Positions 1 through 12,575 of a stretch of 64,000 nt of DNA are shown piece after piece. The stretch's first letter is position 1; the number at the start of each line of letters is the position of its first letter. A program made the position numbers and the translations under genes. This DNA is from Sapria himalayana (taxonomy: Eukaryota; Streptophyta; Magnoliopsida; Malpighiales; Rafflesiaceae). The stretch lies in the NCBI GenBank assembly GCA_029783825.1, contig JAREIK010001332.1:1908314-1972313 (forward strand), given 5' to 3'. The notes beneath the pieces are model-generated. The model worked only from the letters and a program-made list of their open reading frames with translations, was not told where the DNA came from and did not search any database.

Positions 1-381
1 TCCTTCATGCATACTAATACATCAACAATATCCGACTATATTCTCGATCTCCTATTTGAAATCATATTCACTGTAATTGAAAAGGCAAACTCTGATGTAA
101 CTCTTTAAACCGAAGGAATCTATAGATCCCATGCCATCTTTTATAGCTGGAGATAGGTGGACTCATATGATTTCTACCATTATAAAATATCAATGTTCTT
201 GTTATCATTATTGATATGATTGAGTATTAATCAATATCTAAGTACCGAGAAGACTCGCTCTTATTTGATGGTTCACCCCATCATTTTTCTCGTGTTAACT
301 GAATGGAGAAGTCATCATCTCTGAATAAGGTATCCATGTTTGTATTGGGAGTCTGGCTACTATTACTGCCATACCTAGTAT

Positions 382-955
382 TACAAGTGTCAAAAGGGCT
401 ATGCCGAGTTGGCACGCCCATTATTTTCAGGCATGTACGGGCACACGTGCCATGCTAGGCACGACATTCTATAGTAACCATGTCATGCCAGACACAACAC
501 ATTTTCCTGGAGGGCAGGTCTGACATGGCCTACCACCTAATGTCAGCCTAGTTTCAGGCTGGTTTGTGCTAGGCTTTGGAGATACAAGTGCTCCCCAAAG
601 TCGAGCTGGCACTCCCATTGACTCGTTCAGCTTGTCACATTGCCCATCGGGCATCATGCCATCATGCAATTGGCAATGGGTCGGGCGTGGTCATGAGTCC
701 CGACCAGATTGGCCTAATCCTAAAGGGCACGTGTTGGGTTGTTCTCCATGTCGTGCCCATATGCTAAGCACCGGAGTTGTGCCTGGCAGGTCACACAGGG
801 CTACTTCCCTTGGCATAATACGACACGAGTCATGACAAGAGTCAGCCCAGCATGGGCCCATGTACGGTCTTGGACATTGCCTTGATGGGAACAGCACGGC
901 TCATGTGCCGTGCTTCATGTTGGGCAAGGACCAACTGACATGTTTGACACTTATA
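382..955. mobile_element. Non-autonomous hAT nested in hAT copy 1
   Basis: The left end is TACAAGTGTCAAAAGGGC and the inverted right end TATAAGTGTCAAACATG. Both are flanked by the 8-bp duplication CCTAGTAT (374-381 and 956-963). The paralogous, uninterrupted sequence exists in hAT copy 3 near 46393, where a single CCTAGTAT is followed by the same downstream sequence (GTCAACTTCTTGTGAAT). The 574-bp element is GC-richer than its surroundings and has no transposase coding. Short reading frames across it are composition artefacts of GGCACG-like repeats. Confidence 0.88.
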
Positions 956-2072
956 CCTAGTATCATAATATATAAATAGCATAGTCAACTTCTTGTGAAT
1001 GAATCCCCTAGGTTGGCGTTCATGGTTTATGCAGAAGGATATATATGTCAAAATATTTTGTACCCCTTCCACCTTAACTCTAGGGTCAATGCATGTAGCC
1101 AGACAATAAAGAGATGAAATAATGGATATTTGTTTTCATCTCAAGAGCCATGTTACTAAATATCGGGTCATCTCTAAACATCCTAACCATGTTACAAATG
1201 TTGCATATGCATTTGAGCGCAATGTAAGTCATGGGAGTATAAGCTGATGAAAACATGTTTATTGTTGCATAAAATATTTTTAGGAATTTCATAAATGAAA
1301 TTTGTATATCTTAGTCAGTGTCGTTGATAATAGATTTATCACTCTTATAATTAACATAGTCAGATATCATGTGTTAGTATCAAAAACATGACTTCAACTT
1401 AAGGTATGTGTAATTCCAATGGTATCTCACAACCGATTTGAATTTCTTATTTAGACCTATAGACAAACAAAGACTACTAAACTTCCATTGTCTACGAGGA
1501 GTACAATTAAATTTTAGTGATTTATGTATTTTCTAAAGTGGAGGAAATAGTCTTGATCTCTACCTTTACTATGAGATTAATGGCATGACACATGCATCTA
1601 ACTTGGAAAATCTTTTCAATGGCATATCTCTATTGGTCATAATAAACATGTTAATGGCTACTCCATTTTTAGATTTGTTAGCAAAGATGATACTATATAT
1701 TTTATTTTGAATACTATATTCTCTAAAGATTCTCATCATGCACTCATAAATCGTCGGGTTATCATGAAGATAGAGAATTTCTGAAAATCCTAATATTTTT
1801 TTTATTTAGTATCTATATAGTGGGTGGTGATGCATGATAAGATGCATCGTCATGACTAATCCATATATTATACATCATGGACACCATCCCACTATATTCC
1901 TTACATGCATTAATTATTATTCTTTTTCTAACTTATAGTACTTTAGTATGCAATTCCTAGATATGTACCTAGGAATCCTATGATATGCAGGCTAAAAATA
2001 TGTTTATATATTACTAACTACCCTTTGATCCTCTGAATATATAATCGGAAGGCCCATTATGGTACTTAGTTT

Positions 2073-2255
2073 AGCCATGCCTGGCATTGCACTCGGGTCG
2101 AATACCCTCGGCACGGCACACCATGATTCGTGTCGAGGGTCCACCCAGCATGGGCCCAAGCATGGTACTGTAGTGTGTCGTGTCGGGCCAAGCACAGTTG
2201 AATCATATTGGGCTTCAGGCCAAGCCTAGGCTACCCGGCCCATTTGGCACCTCTA
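2073..2255. mobile_element. hAT end fragment nested in hAT copy 1
   Basis: Compared with hAT copies 2 and 3, transposase coding breaks off after about 2072 and resumes at about 2256. The inserted stretch is rich in GGCACGGCAC-like sequence and ends in TTTGGCACCTCTA, a hAT terminus. About 80 bp of transposase sequence present in copy 2 (about 40170-40245) is missing at the junction, so the insertion was accompanied by a deletion. No matching left terminus or target duplication is visible. Confidence 0.55.
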
Positions 2256-3466
2256 ACCTAACCTCAAACCATATAGCTCAGTTGAATTTTCCTAGGATCT
2301 AATGCATCATATTTTTTGATGTATTGTTTGGCATGCCTCTTAATGTGCCTATTCCCGCATGCACTCGTTTAGGTTAATATTTTTTTATAATATTTTCATT
2401 GTGTTAATTCTTCTAGTTTTTTATTTTTTAGATGTTTGAGTCGAGTTCATAGCAAGAAACAAGGTTTCGGCAGCCTTAAACCTTTATATAGGGTTATTAT
2501 TATTCATATTAAAATTATCTATATTTATAATAATGATAATTTTGTTATCGTCATTAAAATTACTATTTATCATTTTTTAATTTTTATTAATTTTTTAATT
2601 GTATTCTAAATTATATTTTTTAAATTAAATATTATTTTATATTAAATTATTAATAAAAATAAAAATAAAAAAATGAAACAAAATTTTAAAAATAATACTC
2701 GTAAAGCATAAAGATAAACCCATTAGCTTGACAATGTGTGAAATCCGATATCCAAATCTGATAACTACACCGTAGTCCACAACTATATCCCAATAGCGAG
2801 AGGAGAGATATTGAGAAATGGGAGGAGCCAGAAGAGAAAGAGAAGAAAATGTAAATTTATGGATATAGATTAGGAATGAGAGAGCAGATATATATAGATT
2901 TTAAAAAAATAAAAAAAAAATTAATATAAATCATTTTTTTGAATATATTTTTTTAATTATTTATTAAAAAATTTGGGTAGAAACCCGACAACTGTTGGAT
3001 TTCTTCTACTAGCTATTGGGGGTGCATCCAACGACTAGCATGCGTGCAACTTTAAATTTGTTTTTTAACATGCCGACGGAATTGGGCCATTAAAGCATCA
3101 AGTTCAGGTTTAGGCGAAGGCTCGAGGGGGTGTGGGTGTGGTGTGGCACAAGCATACTAGCAGTATGGTGGGTGTGGGTCAATGGTGTTATGAGTATTCA
3201 AATTCAGACCATGCTCAAACCCTCGAGTTTTGTGGCATGGTTCAGGTAATGCTGACGAACCATACTTTGGGCCAGACATTCAGTTCATGCCTAGCCAAGC
3301 ACGATTCCTGAGAGACCTCAACACATTATGACATGAACCATGCCTCGAGGTAGCCCGACACTAGCCCATGCATATTTCTGGACAATGACATATTAGGCCA
3401 GACATTACTCATTTTGAGTAGTGCCTTGTGCCAGTCCCGGGCTACCCAATTCACTTGACACCTCTA

Positions 3467-5612
3467 TATGTGTACATTATTAGTAGCTTTGGTATTATCA
3501 TGAATTCACAACCATATTTATCTTTTAAAATTTAAATGGCTATGATATTAATATGGCTTAATATCTCACAGGTGCACAAATTTATGACTAAGTCTAATTA
3601 CCATGACTTTGAATTTTATATGACTTTGTAGTCTCAAGTTAGTGCCTTGGACTTTTTACAAAATATTAACTTTTGAGCTATAGAAAATAATAGAGCCACT
3701 ACTAATTAGGTCAAAGTCACCACAATTATTTAAAGTCATGACTTTAGGACACACGTTATATAGGATATTACTTGAGTATGACCATTTCTAAGGTCATGAT
3801 ACTTGTCCTCAAAGGAAGACATAACTATGGCTTGTATGATTTAGCTATTTACCAATGTCTCGACATCAAAACATCACCAGAACAACATGAAATTTGATAG
3901 AAGAAAATGCCAGTGTCACTACTCTTCATAGTGTTGTGGACACTTGAGATGTATGAAATGAAAATTATGTGTCCCAACCATTTCCAACCACCATAGCCAT
4001 AACCACCACATGAGAGACCTTCTTAGTGTCATGACTATTACTCAGCATCCCTACCACATAAAACTCAAGAAAGACCATTGCCAATGTCATAGCTTCTACA
4101 TAGCAACATTACTATATAACAAATTATGAATTCATTCACCATGTCACAGCCACATCTTAGTGCCACGAACCTTTATAGATAATAAAGACATGATGCTTTG
4201 GTCACTTCACAATATCATGATATTGTGTTATAGAGACAATATACTTAAGTCATAGTCATTACCAACACTATGACCTTATGTACTAGAAAGATTAATATGT
4301 AGACAAGAGTTATAGATATTTTTTAGAGCCATGACCTCAAGCTAAAGAGATGAATACCAATGTCGCGACCTTCTTTTGACAGCCATTACATTGTATTTAG
4401 AGAAATACAAGGATGTCTGAGTATAAATATGGAAGATAGATAAATTTCAATATCTCTCACTTTTTTTTCTCCCACATGCAACAAGATAATTCACTTTGTA
4501 CCTAGATGTGAATTTCACACTACCTGTGTTCCAAAAGAAATGATGGGAAGCAAGATTAATGCTAATTCCTAGAGTTGGAGGATATAATTCTCAAACCCCT
4601 CTATTCTATAGTGGATTCATGAATTTGTTCCAAAATAGGATGAGTCTAGGATTTATGTAACTTGAGATATTCATTGTGACTTTTATTTTTAATTAATGAA
4701 TAAATGTGTTTTCATTATTTTATGTTAAATATTAATTAATTTGAAATTAAACTATTGATTTGACTATTGGTAGGTTTTTGTAAGATTGTCATGGTGTACA
4801 ATAATTAGGCAAATCATGAGGTTCAATCATGTATATGATAGGAATAAGTTCACCTTTAGTATTGGAATCATATCATAATTAAGGAGGATAGTGATAAGAA
4901 ATTATCAAAGCATTAGTATATTATGACTTGCGAGGTGATGATAATCTTGATGAGTTACTTTTACTTGTATAGTTTTCACAGGCAAAACTTGAGGGAAGTA
5001 TATGTTAATAGTGTGAGTATGGTCCTTATGAAGCCAAATATGCAAATACTTATAAATTATATCAATATTTGGTCTTTATACTCTTTGAGATAGGAGAATA
5101 AGTGTGCGATTGAAGTAACTACCAATGGTAGATGATAAAGATATCTAAAATGTATAGAATTTTAATGACTATCAAGTAGAGATGAATTATTATCTTAGTA
5201 GTGATGTACCAAGGGGATAACTATAGGGGACAACCATTGGGATGAGCTCAATGCTAACAGCCACCTTTTGTGCCACTAGGGAAAGAAGTCTTTGCATAAT
5301 ACCTCAACTTTTTTTCTATCTAACTTAATATAAATCAATCAATTAAATAATTATCACATAATTTAAATGAATAAATCATGAACCTAAGATTGTATAATAA
5401 TCTAATAATCTATTTACTAAAAATAGTTTGTCTCATTTTTTAGTAACTAAATTGATAATACAATCCGATGAGATCGATATTTGGACAAAAGTTTGTTTTA
5501 CTGCTTGTGTAAGCCATGCACTTATGGATCTCTACAAATGAGATTCCCTCATTAACAAGCTTTTGAAATATTTCTTAACTGATAAAATTATGTAGCATAA
5601 CAAAGTCATGTT
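3467..5612 (+). repeat. Athila-like LTR, first copy (5' part lost to hAT insertion)
   Basis: This segment aligns by eye, in order, with at least five other segments of the window: a CATGAC-rich array, a stretch with GCAAGCAAGG-like and AGTTGGAGG-like motifs, an AT-rich part containing TTTTGACTATTGGTAGGTTT, then a stretch ending AATTATGTAGCATAACAAAGTCA. It is followed by TTTTTGGCATAATTATTAG, the decayed counterpart of the primer-binding region at 15264. The beginning of the LTR lies left of hAT copy 1. No coding capacity. Confidence 0.65.
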
Positions 5613-5999
5613 GAGTTTTTGGCATAATTATTAGAGATTATTTAATTTGGTTAGTCAACATGAGTTGATGTAATAATTCTTATAAAATAATAATTTCTTT
5701 TTTTAATAGTTTAGAGTTTGTTGAATTTGATAAATATTTCTAAATTTAAATGCTAAATCTTGTTAACTTATTTGAATGTGAATGGTTATATTTTAGTTTT
5801 ACTTATTTTCTTTCAATTTTGTTTTATTTTTTTAGCACCTTTTATAAGTTGAAGCTTTTGAATTGAGGTAACTCTTAATGAGCTAGAAATCAAAATAACT
5901 AGAAGAACCATTACCAAAAAAAGCTAATATAGAGCTTTTGGAGGGCACTATTAGTAATAAAAAGCCCTAGGGTGGTAATGGGTAAGCTGTCCAATAGCC

Positions 6000-7480
6000 T
6001 ATACACTACTATACCTTGAGAGATTATTGTAGATCCATTATGATGGATAGTTATTCAAAAATTAATTTTGCAACTAGATGAAGCCAATTATTCTGAGTTG
6101 AAGCTGAATCTTATAGCTATGATTGAGAAGTACTAGTATAGTAGAAGGATATTAGAGGACCCTAATGGACATGTCATAATATTTTTAAAGCTATATGATA
6201 CTATAAAAATGAATGGAGTTAGCTTTCGATGCAATAAGATTATACATATTTCTATTTTTATTAAGTGATAAAGCATGAAGTTTATTCTAATATTTTTCAT
6301 GGGGCTCATTAATAGTTGAGATGAATTCGTGAGAGCTTTTCTCATTAAATTCTTCTTACCTCAAATTATATCTCAATTATGGAGCATGTTAAATTAATTC
6401 CAGCAAGATGAGCATGATAATTTATATGATGATTGAAATTTTTTATGAAGTTTTTGAAAAAATGTCTTCAATAGTTGTTGTTCCAAGCCCAAACCTTCGA
6501 CAATAGATTGTATTATATGACGATGTGCATTGTTGATGTGGTTGTCAAAGGATCAATTATGAAAAATCACTAGAGGAGGTATATCACTTGTTTGAGATGC
6601 TAGTGAAAATTAATTACCAAACTCCAATGAAGTATTTATTTGGGAAAAGATAATGTGAAGCAATGAAGCTGAATCAGTTCATTACCAATGAAGTGAATAT
6701 GAAAACTCTGTTAAGGAAGCTTGACACCCAAGAAGAAAATAAACAAGTATTAGAGGAGATCATCATTTTATATTCACATTAATTAATGGACTTGGATCTC
6801 ATTTACCAAATTAAAGAAGCCAACCAAATGCAAAGAAAAGGGTACTTGTTTTGTCCCAGCTATAATATTCTAATATATTATAATCCAAACATAAGAAATC
6901 ACAAAATTTTTTTGTATGGAGGCTATGAGAGTGGGCTGCAACATATTAGGAAATCATCTTAAAATATTAGGAACAATGTGACGAACTATTCCAATCAAGA
7001 AGGCTCAAGTTTTAATTGTTAATAATCACAAAGAGAAGAGAACTAATTTTTGGAAAAAGGAATGCCAGCTATCCTAGTAGAATTTAAAAAAAATGATGCC
7101 CAAGATAATCAGATGAGGGTGGTTGAATTGAGAATGAATGCAATAAATTTGGTGATGAGGAATATAGAACATCGTCTTGGTCAATTGGTGTTATCAATGA
7201 AGAGAAGATCAATAGATAAACTACCAAGAGATATGAAAGTAAATCTAAAGAATTATTCCTCGATATTACTTAGAAGTGGGAAGGAGCTACCAAAGCATTA
7301 TGAACAAATGGATTCTAGTACATTGGCAGGTGATTGTGTTATGACTTACCTAAAATTCATGGCTTCAAAGGTACAAAGGAAATTTTAATAAAGAATTCTA
7401 GAGCTTTTGGAAGTAATAATGGAATTGAACTATGATAAATATGATGCCTTAAAACCTAACAAGGATGTGATCCCAAGGGG
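6000..7480 (+). pseudogene. gag: Athila/Tat-type gag pseudogene
   Basis: Frame-broken translation gives, in order, NYSELKLNLIAMIEKY and EDPNGHVIIFLKLYDTIKMNG (about 6090-6210), DEFVRAFLIKFFLPQ (about 6320-6365), and IEHRLGQL...LPRDMKVN...SSILLRSGKELP inside an open frame at 7050-7388. These are the conserved stretches of plant Ty3/gypsy Athila/Tat Gag: the FELKP-LI block, EDPN-HL-FLE-CDT-K-NG, W-EL--KFL-KFFP and LRSGK. Stops and shifts are frequent. The same gag lies at 38690-38980 plus 42347-43200, where it is split by hAT copy 2; here the site is uninterrupted. No pol follows. Confidence 0.75.
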
Positions 7481-7599
7481 AGTACAAACCCATTTTTTAC
7501 TTAAAGATGAGAAAAAATGAAAATGAAGAAATAAATGAGCAAATAGAGATTACATCACACCAGCCAAGTATCCCATAGATTCTTGAGGTTGAGGTCAAG

Positions 7600-9712
7600 T
7601 CTAGCTGTCATAATTTATCTTTAAATTTTGCTTAATGGGCTCAAGTTAGAGTCATGACCTTTTTGCATAGTCACAACTTCTGAGCTATAAAAAATTACAA
7701 TGCTATAAATACACATGCCAAAGATAGAAATTAGTTATAGCTACAACTTATGAGATACTAAAAATAAAATAGGACATTACTCTAGTATGACCATTTCCAA
7801 GGCCATGACTCTTGTCCTCAAAGTAAAGCATAGCTATGACTTCTATACTCGTGCTAATTTCTAATGACATAACATCCATGCAACACCACGTCAATATGAT
7901 ATTTGAAAGAAGATAAGACCAATGTTATGACTGCCCACAATGCTATAGATATTTGAAAGATATGAAGAGAAAATTATGTGCCACGGTCATTTCCTAATAC
8001 TATGGGCACAACTAACACACAATATATCTTTAGCCTTCATTTCCTAACACATGATAGATCTTCTCAAGAATGACCAATGCCAATGTCATAGCTTCTACAT
8101 AGTGCCACTACTATATAACAAAATGATAAGTCATTCACTATGTCATGGCCATGTCCTAGTGTCGTGTCCCTTTATGCATGACAAGATGACCAATGCCAAT
8201 GTCCTAGTGTCATGCCACTACATAGTGCCATGCCATTGTATTATAGAAACATTTTCCAAAGTCATGGTCATTATCAGCACCATGACTTTGTGTTGCAGAA
8301 AGATTAAGATGCGCACTAAAATCGTGGTTATTTTATAGAGTCACGATCTCAAGTCAAAGATGAAGGCTAGAGTTGTAACAATCTGAAAATTGTTATTCTT
8401 ATTTAAATTATTGAAGGGTCACCCGAGTATACATGTGGAAGATAGAGTAATTCTAATATCTTATATTTTTCTTCTTCTCCAACACATAATACGCAAAGTC
8501 ACAATAACTATCAAATCCTAGGGGAAAGTTTCATTATCCCTAGAAAAATTTCACAATAAAGCAAGGGATTCAAGATTAATGCTAATCTTTAAAGATGGAG
8601 GGTACAACTCTCAAACTCTCTTCTCTAGGGTGGATTTAAAAATTTTCACTAAAATATAAAGGGTCTAGTATTTGTGTACATTAAGATATGTGATGTGACT
8701 TTGATTTTTAATTAATAAATGATTGTATTTGATTTATTTTATGTTATGGATATCGATAGATGGTTATTAAATAGAATTTCAAATATAGTTTTGACTATCA
8801 GTAGATTTATGCGAGATTGTCATGGTGGATGGTCATAGGTAAACCATGAGGTGTACTTCCACATATGGTATAAAGGAAGTAAAAGTCATTCTAATTGTGA
8901 AGCATGAGATAAACCTCTATGTAATACACCAAAATTAGGCTATGTTAATCATCACAAGTATGACACTTACAAAGTTAAAAGAATAAATGCTTTTACATGT
9001 CAATCAATGTACATGTCTTAAAAGAACTGATTTTCAATTAGGATTAATATTATATAAAATTATTTTCCAATGCAAGAGATTGATCTTTATAAGTGTCATA
9101 GTTATACTTAATTATATATTATCATGATACTTATAAAGCCAAAAGTGAAAATACTTGCAAGCTATGTCAATATTTAGTCTTTATGATATCTGAGGCTGAA
9201 GAATAAGAGTGAGCATACAAAGAAACCTTCAAGGGCAGTTAACAAAGTTTCCAAAAAAATATGAGATTATGAATGACTTCCAAGTAGAGATGAATTATTA
9301 TCTTGATAGTGATGTATCAAAAAAAAACTACGAGAGGACTACCAATGGGATGGACTCAATGTTGGCAACCATCATATATGTCATTAGGGTAATGAGTCTT
9401 TGCAAAACACTCTAATTTTTGTTCTGTGACCAACATAATATAAGTTAAGTAACTTAAATATCATTACATAAATTAAATGAATAAACTATGAACCTAATAT
9501 TATGTGATAGTATGAATATACATTTTACTAAAAAAGGGTTATCTCATTAATGAATAAGTGAACTAAAAAAATTCTTTGTAGGATCAATATCTAGATTAAA
9601 GTCTACTTTACTACTCATATGATACATACACTTATAGATCTCTGCTCTCGTTATGAGCATTTGAAAGATTGCCTAACTAATAAAATTAGGTGGCATAAAA
9701 AAGTCACAACAC
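7600..9712 (+). repeat. Athila-like LTR, second copy (truncated start)
   Basis: Same order of motifs as 3467-5612: the CATGAC-type array (7640-8350), an AAGCAAGGGATTCAAGATTAATG stretch, then the AT-rich part ending AATTAGGTGGCATAAAAAAGTCACAACA at about 9712. With the copy at 3467-5612 it flanks the gag region, so 3467-9712 can be read as one truncated LTR element. The LTR start is missing compared with 18555. The small open frames inside (e.g. 8051-8338, 9209-9415) are within the repeat and show no protein family resemblance. Confidence 0.65.
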
Positions 9713-9713
9713 C

Positions 9714-12378
9714 CATACAAGGAAAAAGATAGTTGAGAAGTATTCTATAAGTACCTCAAGACAAATTTCATTGCAACTAATGTTATCAAATTTCATTGCA
9801 TTATGTGTTATCCTCCCAAGTTTAAAAAAATGATTGATAATTAAGACTATGTGTACTACTAGACCATATAATACATAAGACTATTGACTTCTTAGGCATA
9901 GGGGATATGCCTTATGTCTCTTCTTTCTTCAATAGTCTTGAGATTATACTTGGTACTTAGTTTAAAACATTTAGCTAAGTGAATTGAAACCTGTTTAGCA
10001 TCTTTCATAAAGAATATCTTAAAAACTTTACTAATATATTATTCTTGAGATAACTAGATATGTCTAGAAAGCCTACACTGAATGAAGCTCATTCCAAAAA
10101 TCTATTAGAATATGCCTAAGCCTTTCATAGAAATAATTTTCTTAGTTCCCCCTTTAATTGTGTTAATATTTGTTCTATCATAACTAATGGTCAACAATTT
10201 GTCAACATATAATAAAGTATAAGTTTGTCATCACCCAACCAATGAATTAAAAATACAGAATGTTCACAAGATATTTAATAAAAGTTATAAAACTCCATGA
10301 ACAAATAAAATTTTTTTCCCACTATCTAGGAGCTTGTTTATGAGCATACAAGCTTTTATTTAATTTACAAACAAGAAATTCATTCCTTCTACAATGAATC
10401 TCTCAAGTTGATTTAAGTGGAGAGTATTGTAAATGTCACCATGATGATATGCAATATTTATGTTGAGTTGATCAATTTATAAGAACAAGCCAGCAACCAT
10501 AATCAAAACTGCCCGAATAGAAGACATCTTCACCATGGGTAAAAATATCTCATCAAAATCAATTCATTTCTTTTGAAGAAATTTGTTGACCACTAGCCAA
10601 ACCTTGTATCTTATTTGACAATCATTATGATTAGGTTTTAGTCTAAAAAGTCATTTGTTATTTAGAGCTCACTTTTCTTTTGATAAGAGCATCATATAAT
10701 AAGTTTGGTCGATGTGAAGAGACTTTATATCTTCATGCATAGCCCAAAGTCATTTTTCTTCATTCTTAAGAAATTAATCTCTTAAAAGGTATCAAGCTTG
10801 CCTACATTTATGAGTAATATGTAATCATGGAATTTAGAGGGTACCTAGCAAAGCCTAGATTATTATCTCAATATAGATTGAGATGTATAATCATGAACAT
10901 TTGGATTCTACTTAATTCTAGCTAAAATATGGTTTCTCACCTCCTCATTAAAAATAACCTAGGACTTAGAAATATCAGAAATAAGATGTGGCTTGAAATC
11001 ATCTAGAAGGAACTTGCACTAGATATATCCAAATAGAAATTTATATGGAATCACTCTCTACACTACTCGAATGAACAAAGTTAAATATCTATTCTAAATT
11101 GGTCATCCAAAAAAGTTATATATCTATTCTAAATAAGCTTCTTAGCAATTATGTCCTATAGTCTATACTTGAACTTCTCATATCCATAACCAAAAAAAAT
11201 GCATGGACGCATAATATCATCAAGTTTATATCATATATTTTTTAGAATATGAACAAAGTTTTTGCAGCTAAAAACCCTTAAGTAATTATAAGATATAACT
11301 TTCCTAGTCCATATTTTATTGTGAACATCTTCATCCAAAATGGGGGCATGACACATTCTATTAATCAATAGTCATACATACACATTAGAGGTGTTAACCA
11401 GGCTGGGAGATTAGAGAATGAACCAAACATAGCATAGTTTAGTCATGCATAGCCTGACATAGCATGGTCCAACATTGTGCCTAGACTTGGAACATGCTGG
11501 CCCATGGCACAGCTCATGCCATGTTAGGCTAGTGTGAGTCTTGCCTCATGTCATACCAGGCATGACATACATGCCTAGCCTAGTGGCATGTTTCATAGCA
11601 TGCTGACATGAGACTAGCTTCGATTGGGTATTGGTCACGAGTCTAGTCATGTTTGTTGACCACCCAATGAGACAATTTAAAAAAAAACAATTTTTGTATG
11701 GTTATTGCTTACCCGATCGGTCGCAATTGACCATTTTTTTAAAACTAGTTCATGTTGGCACAAACCTGCCTAAACAAAATGGCCCACTCCAAGGCTGGTA
11801 CAACCCTACATAACCCTACAATTTGTTTCCAACCATGCCATGCGGGGCCACTAGTCTAGTTCCCATTCCATGCCAAGCGTGTCATGATAAGCCTTTCATT
11901 TCATGCCCTACATGGAATGGTGGCATGGTCATGTCACACTGTAACCAGCATGTCACATTTGACACCTCTAGTACACATAGCTTCATCTCAAATTTCTATT
12001 AAAAGATGTGCATGAGAAATCATTTATACTCTCTTCACAATAGTCTAGTTCATCCTCTCAACAATATTATTTTATTGTGGTATATTGGCTTATGTCTTCT
12101 TCATTATCAAAATATATAAAGAACTATTTTCTACTAGTCTCTCTCTCAACTATAGCATGAAATTCCTAAAAGATAGGAAAGAACTAATCTTTCTTTTTTA
12201 GTATATATGCTCATACTTTCTTAGAGTGATCATTTATAAATATGACAAAATAAAGGGCCCACCAAATGTTCTATTCTGTATAGAGAAGACATCAATATGA
12301 ATAAGAGTAAGTATATTCAATCTCTTTAATGATGGATGAGAGTGAAAAGGTGCATGTCAGTATGCCAAATACCAAATA
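9714..12378 (-). pseudogene. pol: Ty1/copia pol relic (integrase and reverse transcriptase)
   Basis: On the minus strand, starting at the right, the frame-broken translation runs in copia order. An integrase stretch at about 12000-12090 is followed, beyond the hAT insertion, by LINRM-like and SYNYLRVFSC (about 11240-11370). Reverse transcriptase follows with IDFDEIFLPMVKMSS (about 10519-10584), a LLYVDKLLTI box (YVDD changed to YVDK, about 10195-10225) and a C-terminal LRYL-like RNase H linker near 9760. Almost every line contains stops. No LTRs of its own were recognised. The relic ends abruptly at Athila-like LTR sequence on both sides. Its integrase part is split by a small hAT element at 11386-11970. 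Confidence 0.8.
11386..11970. mobile_element. Non-autonomous hAT (585 bp) in the copia relic
   Basis: The left end is TAGAGGTGTTAACCAGGCTG and the right end ...CACATTTGACACCTCTA, an inverted pair. Flanks are ATACACAT (11378-11385) and GTACACAT (11971-11978), a 7/8 target duplication. Removing it rejoins the copia integrase sequence on both sides. The interior is rich in GCATG/GGCATG repeats and has no transposase. The 60-codon frame at 11631-11813 is inside and not a recognisable protein. Confidence 0.88.
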
Positions 12379-12540
12379 ATAATAGTTATTTTTGTGACTA
12401 TACATGATATATTTGCATAGAAAATGACTTTAAAAATAATTATTTTACAAAATTATAATTTTGATAGATTTTGATGACTAATAATGAAATTGAATGGTTT
12501 TTATGTTAAATATGAGATTTGATGAATTTGTTGAGTTGGA
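12378..12540 (+). repeat. LTR start fragment
   Basis: GTTATTTTTGTGACTATACA and the following 130 bp match the stretch at about 59110-59280 (GTTATTTTGGTAATTATAAA), interpreted there as the start of an LTR. It lies between the copia relic and the fuller LTR that follows, so it is probably a truncated older LTR copy. Confidence 0.4.
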
Positions 12541-12575
12541 AGGGAGTGAATCATCATGCAAAGTCATAATATTCT

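Larger units (their letters stand above)
1..2480 (-). pseudogene. hAT transposase pseudogene (copy 1), interrupted twice
   Basis: Reading leftwards on the minus strand, the order matches hAT copies 2 and 3. The N-terminal BED-type finger region lies at about 2280-2480, the catalytic region with an MCHVINL-like stretch near 1500-1750, a segment resembling AACMDPRVKVEGV near 1040-1100, and the C-terminal dimerisation domain at the window start. A 574-bp element (382-955) sits between the last two parts and a hAT end fragment (about 2073-2255) in the N-terminal part. Numerous stops and frameshifts exclude function. Identification rests on comparison with the better preserved copy at 45851-47882. 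Confidence 0.75.
1..3466 (-). mobile_element. hAT DNA transposon, copy 1 (left end outside window)
   Basis: The minus strand encodes a decayed hAT transposase. The right end reads ...TTGACACCTCTA, so the inverted end is TAGAGGTGTCAAGTGAATTG, matching the termini of hAT copy 3 (TAGAGGTGTCAA). The next 8 bases, TATGTGTA (3467-3474), should be one target-site duplicate; its partner lies outside the window. The DNA to the right resumes in the middle of an Athila-like LTR, so this element inserted into an LTR. Subterminal GC-rich GGCACG/GGCATG-type stretches at about 3110-3450 are typical of this family's ends. Confidence 0.8.

Noticed and set aside
469..897. Overlapping frames on both strands
   Set aside because: They lie inside the 574-bp non-autonomous hAT, whose GC-rich repeats keep frames open in several phases.
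8051..8338. 95-codon frame
   Set aside because: Cys/His-rich only because it translates the CATGAC-type LTR array; not a zinc-finger protein.
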